Origin: an uncultured Aquimonas sp.
GTDB lineage: Bacteria; Pseudomonadota; Gammaproteobacteria; Xanthomonadales; Xanthomonadaceae
Direction: 5' to 3'
Length of the DNA stretch: 8,924 nt
Assembly: GCA_946481615.1 (NCBI GenBank)
Contig: CAMLOR010000126.1
Span: forward strand, 1-8,924
Positions 1-6,179 of this stretch are shown one piece after another (the stretch's first letter is position 1; every line of letters begins with the position of its first letter). A model generated the notes under the pieces. The model saw nothing but the letters and a program-made list of their open reading frames with translations. It was not told the origin of the DNA and did no database searches. The translations under genes were made by a program, and so were the position numbers.

Positions 1-1187
1 GCATCAACGGCCCGGTCAACCTCAACCGCGTGATCGCGGTCTACGACCTCGTCGACCGTCCGGAACTGAAATTCCCGGCGTTCCAGCCGCGCCAGCACCC
101 GCCGCTCGACGGCGACGACATCTTCGAGGTGATCCGGCGCGGCGACGTGCTGTTGCACCACCCCTACGATTCCTTCGCCTCGGTCGTCGAACTGGTGAAG
201 GCCGCCAGCCAGGACCCGGCCGTCCTCGCCATCAAGCAGACGCTGTACCGCGCCGGCAAGGATTCGGTGCTGGTGAATCACCTGATCGAGGCCGCGCGCA
301 ACGGCAAGGACGTCACGGTGGTGATCGAACTGCGCGCGCGCTTCGACGAGGAGGCCAACATCCGCCTCGCCGACCGCCTGCAGGAAGCCGGCGTGCAGGT
401 GGTGTACGGCGTGGTGGGCTACAAGACGCACGCCAAGATGATGCTGATCGTGCGGCGCGAGACGAAGAAGCTGCAGCGCTACGTGCACCTTTCCACGGGC
501 AATTACCACTCCGGCACCGCCAAGGCCTACACCGACATCGGCCTGATGACGGCCGACACCGACATCGGCGAGGACGTGCACCGCCTGTTCCAGCAGCTCT
601 CGGGCCTGGCGCCTTCGTTCAAGCTCAAGCGCCTGCTGCAATCGCCCTTCACGCTGCACAAGGCCCTGCTGAAGAAGATCGCGCACGAGGCCGACAACGC
701 GCGCGCCGGGCGGCCGGCGCGGATCGTGGCGAAGATGAACGCGCTCAACGAGGAGGGCGTGATCCGCGCGCTGTACGAGGCCTCGCGCGCCGGTGCGAAG
801 GTCGAGCTGATCGTGCGCGGCGCCTGCGGCCTGCGTCCGGGCATCCCCGGCGTGTCCGACAACATCACGGTGCGCTCGGTGGTGGGGCGCTTCCTCGAGC
901 ACAGCCGCGTGTACTGGTTCCTCAACGACGGCGGCGCGCCCGAGACCTATTGCTCGAGCGCCGACTGGATGGAGCGCAACCTGCTGCGCCGCGTCGAAAC
1001 CTGTTTCCCCATCCTCGATCCGGAGCTGGCGCAGCGCGTCTTCGACGAGGAGCTGAAGAATTACCTCGAAGACAACATCCAGGGCTGGCAGCTGCGCCCG
1101 GACGGCAGTTACGAAGACCTCGAACCGCCCGACGGCGACATGCCGCATTCGGCCCAGGACGCGCTGCTGGCGCGCTACACCCGGTGA
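1..1187 (+). CDS. ppk1: Polyphosphate kinase 1, C-terminal part (5' end outside window)
   Basis: Makes inorganic polyphosphate from the gamma-phosphate of ATP, reversibly, through a phosphohistidine intermediate. The reading frame is open from base 3 and starts with the PPK1 signature GPVNLNR, so the start codon lies upstream; 394 codons are visible, and about 300 N-terminal residues are missing compared with the ~690-residue E. coli enzyme. Both C-terminal phospholipase-D-like domains are present. The phosphorylated histidine is the H of KTHAKM at 429-431. The second conserved histidine is in YVHLSTGN at 486-488, and a third is in FLEHSRVY at 900-902. The conserved arginines of TLYRAGKDS (249-251) and ELRARFDEEAN (339-341) are also intact. 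The ATG-like reading from base 30 begins at a GTG inside the conserved region and is not the true start. The stop is TGA at 1185-1187, 3 nt before the ppx start, which indicates a shared transcript. Identification is very secure. Confidence 0.97.
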   Translation, partial: INGPVNLNRVIAVYDLVDRPELKFPAFQPRQHPPLDGDDIFEVIRRGDVLLHHPYDSFASVVELVKAASQDPAVLAIKQTLYRAGKDSVLVNHLIEAARNGKDVTVVIELRARFDEEANIRLADRLQEAGVQVVYGVVGYKTHAKMMLIVRRETKKLQRYVHLSTGNYHSGTAKAYTDIGLMTADTDIGEDVHRLFQQLSGLAPSFKLKRLLQSPFTLHKALLKKIAHEADNARAGRPARIVAKMNALNEEGVIRALYEASRAGAKVELIVRGACGLRPGIPGVSDNITVRSVVGRFLEHSRVYWFLNDGGAPETYCSSADWMERNLLRRVETCFPILDPELAQRVFDEELKNYLEDNIQGWQLRPDGSYEDLEPPDGDMPHSAQDALLARYTR

Positions 1188-1190
1188 CGC

Positions 1191-2702
1191 ATGCCCGATA
1201 GCGCGCTCAAGGACGGCGAACTGCTGGCGGCCGTGGACCTTGGCTCCAACAGCTTCCACATGGTGGTGGCGCGCTACGTGCTCGGCCAGCTGCGCATCGT
1301 CGACCGGCTGCGCGAAATGGTGCGCCTGGCGGCCGGCCTCGATGGCCAGGGCGGCCTCGACCCCGACGCGCTGACGCGCGCGCTCGAATGCCTGGCGCGC
1401 TTCGGCGAGCGCCTGCGCACGCTGCCGCCGCACCGCGTGCGCGCCATCGCCACCAACACGGTGCGCGCACTGCGCAATCCGCAGACCTTCCTGCTGCCGG
1501 CCGAAACCGCGCTCGGCCACGGCATCGAAGTGGTGTCCGGCCGCGAAGAGGCGCGCCTCATCTACCTGGGCGTGGCGCAGGGCCTGCCGCCCAAGGCCAC
1601 GCGCCAGCGCCTGGTGATCGACATCGGCGGCGGCTCCACCGAATTCATCATCGGCCAGGGCTTCGAGCCGGTCGAACGCGAATCGCTGCAGATGGGATGC
1701 GTGGCCACCACGCGGCGTTTCTTCGGCGACGGCCGGTTGTCGAAGAAGCGCTGGAAGGACGGGCTCACCGAGATCTCCGCCGAGTTCCAGCAGTTCGCCA
1801 GCACCTACCGCGCGCGCGGCTGGCAGGAGGCCATCGGTTCCTCGGGCACGATCAAGGCCGCCGGGCAGATCGTCGCCGGGCTGAAGGTCTCGCGCGGCGC
1901 CATCACGGCCGAAGGCATCGCCGCCGCGCGCGATTCGATGCTCGAGTTCGACAGCATCGACGCCATCAAGCTGCCGGGGCTTTCCGAGGAACGCCGCCCG
2001 ATCATGCCCGGCGGCCTGCTGATCCTCGAAGCCTGCTTCGCGGAACTGGGCCTCAAGCGCATGCAGGTCTGCCAGACCGCGATGCGCGAAGGCGTGCTCT
2101 ACGACATGCTCGGCCGCGCCACGCACCGCGACTCGCGCGAGGCTTCGATCGCGGCCCTGGCCACGCGCTACGGCATCGACACCGAGCACGCCGCGCGCGT
2201 CGAGAGCACTGCGCTGCTGCTGTTCGACCAGGTCGCCGTGGACTGGGCGCTGGAGCCGGAAGACCGCCTGATGCTGGCCTGGGCGGCGCGCATCCACGAG
2301 ATCGGCCTGGTGATCGCGCACAGCCAGCACCATCTGCACGGCGCCTATCTGCTCGAGCATTCCGACATCGCCGGTTTCTCGCGCCAGGAGCAGCAGCAAC
2401 TGGCGGCGCTCGTGCGCGCGCAACGCCGCTCGATGGGCAAGGCACCGCTCGACGCCCTGCCCGAACGCCTGCTGCAGCCGACCCTGCGCACGCTGGCGCT
2501 GCTGCGCCTGGCAATCCTGCTGCACCGCAGCCACGACAAATCGCCGTTGCCGAAGATCGCGCTCGGCGTCGGCGATCGCCGACTCGAACTGCGCCTGTCG
2601 GCGGCGTGGCTGGAAAGCCATCCGCTCACGCACGCCGATCTCGAAACGGAAGTCGAATACTTCGACGACGTCGGGCTGAAACTCACGGTGCGTCCGGACT
2701 GA
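1191..2702 (+). CDS. ppx: Exopolyphosphatase (Ppx/GppA phosphatase family)
   Basis: Releases orthophosphate from the ends of polyphosphate; members of this family can also convert pppGpp to ppGpp. The 503 residues are close to the 513 of E. coli PPX, and similarity runs over the whole length. The ASKHA-type N-terminal domain shows the phosphate-1 motif DLGSNSFH (residues 16-23), the catalytic-glutamate region SGREEARLIY (EE at 119-120), the phosphate-2 loop DIGGGST (144-150) and the GSSGTIK motif (216-222). Next come LPGLSEER and the AMREGVLYDMLGR stretch, then the C-terminal HD-like domain with WAARIHEIGL (H369) and HSQHHLHGAYLL. It starts at ATG 1191 only 3 nt after the ppk1 stop, with no convincing Shine-Dalgarno, so translational coupling to ppk1 is likely. 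PPX rather than GppA is chosen because of the length, the C-terminal domain and the ppk1 neighbour; in vivo preference between polyP and pppGpp cannot be read from the sequence. Confidence 0.95.
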   Translation: MPDSALKDGELLAAVDLGSNSFHMVVARYVLGQLRIVDRLREMVRLAAGLDGQGGLDPDALTRALECLARFGERLRTLPPHRVRAIATNTVRALRNPQTFLLPAETALGHGIEVVSGREEARLIYLGVAQGLPPKATRQRLVIDIGGGSTEFIIGQGFEPVERESLQMGCVATTRRFFGDGRLSKKRWKDGLTEISAEFQQFASTYRARGWQEAIGSSGTIKAAGQIVAGLKVSRGAITAEGIAAARDSMLEFDSIDAIKLPGLSEERRPIMPGGLLILEACFAELGLKRMQVCQTAMREGVLYDMLGRATHRDSREASIAALATRYGIDTEHAARVESTALLLFDQVAVDWALEPEDRLMLAWAARIHEIGLVIAHSQHHLHGAYLLEHSDIAGFSRQEQQQLAALVRAQRRSMGKAPLDALPERLLQPTLRTLALLRLAILLHRSHDKSPLPKIALGVGDRRLELRLSAAWLESHPLTHADLETEVEYFDDVGLKLTVRPD

Positions 2703-2725
2703 CGAGCCCGCTCTGCAACCTGCAC

Positions 2726-2740
2726 GCGGCGAACCGCCGC
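2726..2740 (+). terminator. Small GC-rich hairpin after ppx, possible transcript end
   Basis: A perfect 6-bp stem, GCGGCG (2726-2731) and CGCCGC (2735-2740), with a 3-nt loop AAC, begins 24 nt after the ppx stop. No T-run follows, so it is not a classical intrinsic terminator. It could pause polymerase or protect the ppk1-ppx mRNA 3' end. In DNA of this GC content such a stem can arise by chance. Confidence 0.25.
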
Positions 2741-2760
2741 CGCACGCAGCTTGCACCACG

Positions 2761-2842
2761 CCGTCCCCGCGCAGGCGGGGACCCGAGTGCGATGGACACC
2801 GGATCGCCACGCGCTGGATTCCCGCCTGCGCGGGAATGACGG
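2761..2842. repeat. Inverted pair of REP-like palindromes (BIME/MITE-like unit, ~82 bp)
   Basis: Two related hairpins face each other. The first has stem GTCCCCGC (2763-2770), loop GCAG and GCGGGGAC (2775-2782). The second has stem ATTCCCGC (2818-2825), loop CTGC and GCGGGAAT (2830-2837). Both stems are perfect 8-bp pairs. Read on the opposite strand, the second carries the same core, CCCGCGCAGGCGGG, and both outer ends begin CCGTC, so the whole unit has imperfect terminal inverted repeats around 35 bp of unrelated DNA. Dispersed elements with this core are familiar from Xanthomonadaceae and some other proteobacteria, where they are intergenic. No coding capacity and no clear target-site duplication is seen, so any spread would need enzymes supplied in trans. 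The unit sits in the spacer between ppx and the acyltransferase gene and may also stall transcription or protect the mRNA. Confidence 0.8.
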
Positions 2843-2868
2843 CCGACAACGCATGGCACGCGCCTTGC

Positions 2869-2880
2869 TGCTCCGGAGCA
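2869..2880. promoter_or_regulatory. 12-bp perfect palindrome upstream of the acyltransferase gene
   Basis: TGCTCCGGAGCA is its own reverse complement and ends 19 nt before the ATG at 2900. It is placed where an operator or a leader hairpin could act on the three-gene unit. No recognisable -35/-10 pair accompanies it, and no known regulator site is matched, so a regulatory role is only a guess. Confidence 0.2.
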
Positions 2881-2899
2881 TCGCCCTCTGGAGCAAGGC

Positions 2900-4066
2900 A
2901 TGGCAGCCATTCCCGGCCCCATCCCCGCCGACTGGCCAGAACGCAAGACGCCGCGCCGGATCGCCACGCCGCGCACCGCGCCGGATGCCTTGGCCGTGGC
3001 GGACAGTGGACGCATCCAGGCCATCGACTTCGCGCGCGGACTGGCCGTGTGCCTGATGATCCTGAGCCATGGCGTGAACGGCATGTTGGCGTTCGAGCAG
3101 ATTCCCGACGCCGGCATGGCCCTGCATGCGATCACGAAGTTCGCATCCTCGCTCTTCATCCTGGTGTTCGGCATCGCGCTGGCCGTGGCCTACGTGCCGC
3201 ACGTGGACACGCCGGACTGGCCGCGCCGCCGGCTGAAGCTGCTGCTCACCGGCCTCGTGGTGCTGTTCTGGTACAAGCTGCTGACGGTCGTCGAAATGGC
3301 GGGCACGCGTTCGCCGGAAGAAATCGTCGATGCGCTGCTCTACCGCGGCTTTCCGTCGTATGTCGAGATCCTCGGCTTCTACGCGATCGCGTTGCTGTGG
3401 ATTCCATTCGCGTTGCCGCTGTGGGCGCGCCTGCCGCTGGCCGCGCGCCTGGCCAGCCCGGTGGCGATGGCGCTGGTGGGCTGGGGGTTGCTGCGCTACT
3501 TCGATTTCTGGGGCATCGAGCCGCTGCAGGCACTGCTGGTCGAACACGAGGACTACTACACTTGGGGCCAGCTCTCGCGCGGGCCGCTGGTGCTGTGCGG
3601 CCTGCTGATCGGCGGCGTGCTGCGCGAGGCGTATGCGAATCCGGCGGCGCGCCTTCGCCTCGCGGCGGCGCTGGCCGGCGCCGCGGCGCTCGCCTTCGCG
3701 ATCTTCCTGATCCTGGCCGGCGGCAATCTGGGCGGGGAATTGATGGCGATCGCGCGCAACGCCGGCAAGCATCCGCCCGAGCTGCTCTTCATGCTGTTCA
3801 GCGCGGGCGGCGCGCTGCTGCTGCTGGCGCTTTCGTTCGGCGGCGGCGAGCGGCTCGCGCGCCTCGGCCGTCCCGTCACGCTGATCGGCAGCGCGGCGCT
3901 GCAGGCCTTCGTGTTCCACATCGTGGTGGTGTTCGTCGTCTTCCGCTATCTCCTCGGCTTCGTCGACAACACCCGCTACGCGCACGCGCTGACGCTGACG
4001 CTGGGCCTGATCGCGGCCACGGCGGCGTGGATCGCGCTCACGCGCTGGATCCGGGCGCATCGCTGA
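2900..4066 (+). CDS. Multi-pass membrane protein of the acyltransferase type (OpgC / DUF1624 / HGSNAT-like)
   Basis: Probable inner-membrane acyltransferase that would transfer an acyl group to an envelope or periplasmic acceptor; the substrate is unknown. The 388 residues begin with about 37 polar, proline-rich cytoplasmic residues. The first membrane segment follows and carries the family-like motif RIQAIDFARGLAV (38-50) and an ILSHGVNG histidine (H57). Further hydrophobic segments lie near 80-99, 113-131, 155-175, 186-200, 228-242, 255-274, 295-312, 330-352 and 362-382, giving about ten. The ending LGRPVTLIGSAALQAFVFH (322-340) resembles the closing LGR...H motif of OpgC/DUF418/DUF1624 proteins. 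The start at ATG 2900 is supported by GGAG at 2890-2893, 6 nt upstream. The stop TGA (4064-4066) shares its A with the next ATG (TGATG), so the gene is translationally coupled to the serine hydrolase that follows. The superfamily call is good; the exact family is uncertain. Confidence 0.8.
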   Translation: MAAIPGPIPADWPERKTPRRIATPRTAPDALAVADSGRIQAIDFARGLAVCLMILSHGVNGMLAFEQIPDAGMALHAITKFASSLFILVFGIALAVAYVPHVDTPDWPRRRLKLLLTGLVVLFWYKLLTVVEMAGTRSPEEIVDALLYRGFPSYVEILGFYAIALLWIPFALPLWARLPLAARLASPVAMALVGWGLLRYFDFWGIEPLQALLVEHEDYYTWGQLSRGPLVLCGLLIGGVLREAYANPAARLRLAAALAGAAALAFAIFLILAGGNLGGELMAIARNAGKHPPELLFMLFSAGGALLLLALSFGGGERLARLGRPVTLIGSAALQAFVFHIVVVFVVFRYLLGFVDNTRYAHALTLTLGLIAATAAWIALTRWIRAHR

Positions 4067-5109
4067 TGCGCCTGTGCGCGGCGGCGCTGCTCCTCCTGTC
4101 CGCCGCCGCGGCGCGGGCGCACGAACGCCCGTGGGTGGAATCGCTGCACGCACGCCTGCCCCAGATCGACGCCGGGTTCCCCGGCGATCTCGGCGTCTAC
4201 GTGCAGCGCCTGGACACCGGCGAGATCGTTTCCTACCGCGGCGACGACTCCTGGTATCTCGCCTCCGGCATCAAGGTACCGGTGGCGATCGCCGTGCTGC
4301 GCGCCATGCACGGCGGCGAATTCGGCCTCGAATCGACCGTGGTGCTGGACCCGAGCGACTACGTCGACGGCGCCGGCCCCACGCAGCTGCATCCGCCCGG
4401 GACGGCGCTGCGCGTCGATTACCTGCTGGAACAGATGATCGTCGCCAGCGACAACCTCGCCACCGACCTGCTGATCAAGCTGGTGGGCCTGGAGCGCGTC
4501 AATGCCGTGATGCAGGAACTGGCGGCGTCGTGGCAGGGTTCGATCACCACCCTCGCCGACGTGCGGCGGCGCGCCTATTCCGGCCTGCACGAGAAGGCGC
4601 TGCAGTTGACGGGCAACGATCTGCTCGCACTCAAACGCGTGCGCAACGAAGCCGATCGCGTGCATCTGCTCTCGCAGTTGCTCGACGTGCCCGAAAGCGA
4701 GTTCCTCACCACCGATCTCGACACCGCCTACGACGCCTATTACGCCATGCGCCTCAACGCGGCGACGCTGCGCGACTACGTGCACGTGCTGCTCGCGCTC
4801 GAACAGGGCCACGCGCTGCCGCCTGCCCCCGCGGCGCATCTGCTCGGGCTGATGGAACGCGTGGAAACCGGCCGCCATCGCCTCATTGCCGGCCTGCCGC
4901 AAGGCATCCGCTTCGCCCACAAGACTGGCACGCAGCGCGGACGCACCTGCGATTTCGGGTTGATCGACTCGCCTGCACGCCTCGCGATCGCCGCCTGCAC
5001 CCGCGGCCATCTGCGCCTGTCCGACAACGAACGCGCGCTGCGCGCCGTGGCAGCCGCAGTGGTGGCGTCTGGCGCCCTCGACCTAGCTGCCGACGGAGAT
5101 CCGCAATGA
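4066..5109 (+). CDS. Periplasmic serine hydrolase, class A beta-lactamase-like
   Basis: Secreted serine hydrolase of the beta-lactamase/DD-peptidase fold, 347 residues. A Sec signal peptide occupies residues 1-18: a short Arg start, a Leu/Ala core and likely ARA|H cleavage. Active-site motifs appear in the expected order: SGIK (Ser67 nucleophile, Lys70) in WYLASGIKVPVAIAVL, the SDN triad (128-130), and KTGT (286-289). The omega-loop ExxxN that deacylates penicillins in true class A enzymes is not evident in the region after SDN, so beta-lactam hydrolysis is doubtful. A transpeptidase, carboxypeptidase or esterase-like role on a cell-wall or other envelope substrate is equally possible. Cys295 and Cys311 after KTGT could form a disulfide. 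The ATG overlaps the acyltransferase stop by 1 nt, and its own end overlaps the next start as ATGA (5106-5109). It is clearly paralogous to the following gene, which suggests an ancient tandem duplication. Confidence 0.88.
   Translation: MRLCAAALLLLSAAAARAHERPWVESLHARLPQIDAGFPGDLGVYVQRLDTGEIVSYRGDDSWYLASGIKVPVAIAVLRAMHGGEFGLESTVVLDPSDYVDGAGPTQLHPPGTALRVDYLLEQMIVASDNLATDLLIKLVGLERVNAVMQELAASWQGSITTLADVRRRAYSGLHEKALQLTGNDLLALKRVRNEADRVHLLSQLLDVPESEFLTTDLDTAYDAYYAMRLNAATLRDYVHVLLALEQGHALPPAPAAHLLGLMERVETGRHRLIAGLPQGIRFAHKTGTQRGRTCDFGLIDSPARLAIAACTRGHLRLSDNERALRAVAAAVVASGALDLAADGDPQ
5095..5098 (+). promoter_or_regulatory. Shine-Dalgarno supporting the start at 5106
   Basis: GGAG lies 7 nt before the ATG at 5106, inside the end of the preceding serine hydrolase gene. 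It fixes the start of the lipoprotein paralogue and fits the predicted lipoprotein signal sequence that follows. The same frame is open far upstream, but that stretch is out of frame with the preceding gene and reads as Arg-rich nonsense. Confidence 0.7.
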
Positions 5110-6152
5110 AGACATCGCACCCGCTGCTGCTCACCGCCTGCCTCGCGCTCGCCGCCTGCGCGCAGGCCGATGGCGAAACGGCCGCGCCGGCGGGCGACTG
5201 GCGCAGCGCGCTGGCCGATGAGATCGACGCCATCGACGACGACACGCCGGGCGAGATGGGCGTCTACGTCAAGCGCCTCGCCGACGGCGGCACGGTCGAC
5301 CACGATGCCGGCCGGCCCTGGTATCTGTCGTCCACGATCAAGGTGCCGGTCGCCATCGCCGTGCTGCAAGCGGCGCAGGAAGGCAAGCTCGCGCTGAGCG
5401 AGGAACTCGAACTGCGCGAAGCCGATTTCGTCGACGGCGCCGGCGGCCTGATCCGCGAACCCGTGGGCTCGCGCCACAGCATCGAATCGCTGCTGCGCCG
5501 CTCCATCCGCGACAGCGACAGCGTCGCCACCGACATGCTGATACGCCGGCTCGGCGAAGACGAACTGAACCGGCGCATCGCCACGTGGACGCCGGGCTTC
5601 GGCCGCATCACGACGATCCAGCAGGTGCGCTACGACGTCTACGGCAGCATGCACCCGAAGGCGCGCGACCTGCCCGCGCCCCAGCTCGCGGCGCTACGCC
5701 AGGCCGCCGCCGGCGATGCGCGGCTGCAGGCGCTGCTTGCGGCTACCGGCGTGCAGCGATCGGAACTGAAATACGCCAGCATTGCCGAAGCGTTCGATGC
5801 GTACTACGCCACCGGCGTCAACAGCGCCACGCTCGCGGCCTTCGGCGCGCTGCTCGAAAAGCTCGCCCGCGGCGACCTGCTCGACGCCCGGCATCGCACC
5901 TTGCTGCTAGACCACATGCGGGCCATCACCACCGGCGCCAAGCGCATCCAGGCCGGCCTGCCCAAGGACGTGACGTTCGCGCAGAAGACCGGCACGCAAT
6001 ACGAACGTGCGTGCAACATGGGCCTGCTGCAACGCACGGACGACCTTTCGCACGCCGTGGTCGTGGCGACCTGCCTGGAAGACTTCGGTGAGTTGCCAAA
6101 CGCCGAGCGCGCACTGCAACGGCTCGGCAACGTACTCAGCAAGAACCCGTGA
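5106..6152 (+). CDS. Lipoprotein serine hydrolase, class A beta-lactamase-like paralogue
   Basis: Second copy of the preceding hydrolase, 348 residues, predicted to be lipid-anchored. The leader MKTSHPLLLTACLALAAC ends in a good lipobox, LAAC, with Cys18; Ala at +2 predicts outer-membrane sorting rather than inner-membrane retention. Motifs are STIK (Ser76, Lys79) in WYLSSTIKVPVAIAVL, then SDS (137-139) instead of the usual SDN, and KTGT (294-297). The loss of Asn from the second motif and the absence of an evident omega-loop glutamate argue against beta-lactamase activity. Segments almost identical to the first copy include KVPVAIAVL, the VDGAG stretch, ITT..QVR/ADVR and FDAYYA/YDAYYA. Two cysteines after KTGT (303, 323) are conserved in both copies. 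The gene overlaps its upstream neighbour by 4 nt (ATGA), so the three genes 2900-6152 are almost certainly one operon. A DD-peptidase-like or esterase role in the envelope is possible; the substrate is unknown. Confidence 0.88.
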   Translation: MKTSHPLLLTACLALAACAQADGETAAPAGDWRSALADEIDAIDDDTPGEMGVYVKRLADGGTVDHDAGRPWYLSSTIKVPVAIAVLQAAQEGKLALSEELELREADFVDGAGGLIREPVGSRHSIESLLRRSIRDSDSVATDMLIRRLGEDELNRRIATWTPGFGRITTIQQVRYDVYGSMHPKARDLPAPQLAALRQAAAGDARLQALLAATGVQRSELKYASIAEAFDAYYATGVNSATLAAFGALLEKLARGDLLDARHRTLLLDHMRAITTGAKRIQAGLPKDVTFAQKTGTQYERACNMGLLQRTDDLSHAVVVATCLEDFGELPNAERALQRLGNVLSKNP

Positions 6153-6179
6153 CGCGGTGACGACAACCCGGTCCCGCGT
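6152..6179. terminator. Imperfect hairpin between convergent genes
   Basis: ACGCGG (6152-6157) pairs perfectly with CCGCGT (6174-6179); an inner GAC (6159-6161) and GTC (6171-6173) extend the stem past a one-base bulge, leaving a 9-nt loop. It fills the 26-bp gap between the convergent stop codons at 6152 and 6179. There is no T-run on either strand, so any termination function, possibly bidirectional, is only suggested by position. Confidence 0.3.

Noticed and set aside
2751..2756. TTGCAC as a -35 promoter box
   Set aside because: No AT-rich -10 sequence occurs at the right distance; the expected site falls in the GC-only repeat stem.
1388..2839. 483-codon open frame on the plus strand
   Set aside because: It is an alternative frame of ppx with Arg/Ala/His-rich nonsense; ppx itself has full-length family similarity.
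2761..2842. Possible CRISPR array
   Set aside because: There are only two repeats, in opposite orientation and self-palindromic, with a single 35-bp interval.
2836..4065. Upstream extension of the first serine hydrolase frame
   Set aside because: The frame stays open through the acyltransferase gene, but the text there is low-complexity Arg/Ala. The signal peptide places the start at ATG 4066.
2345..4153. 602-codon open frame on the minus strand
   Set aside because: It runs antisense through ppx, the repeat spacer and the acyltransferase gene; the translation is rich in Arg, Gln and Ala without domains. Long antisense frames are common in GC-rich DNA.
4074..5105. Upstream extension of the second serine hydrolase frame
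   Set aside because: It overlaps the first hydrolase out of frame; the Shine-Dalgarno at 5095-5098 and the lipobox fix the start at 5106.
3976..5654. Two antisense open frames of 344 and 292 codons opposite the serine hydrolases
   Set aside because: They resemble each other only because the sense genes are paralogous; they are His/Asp/Gly-rich and have no signal or domain.
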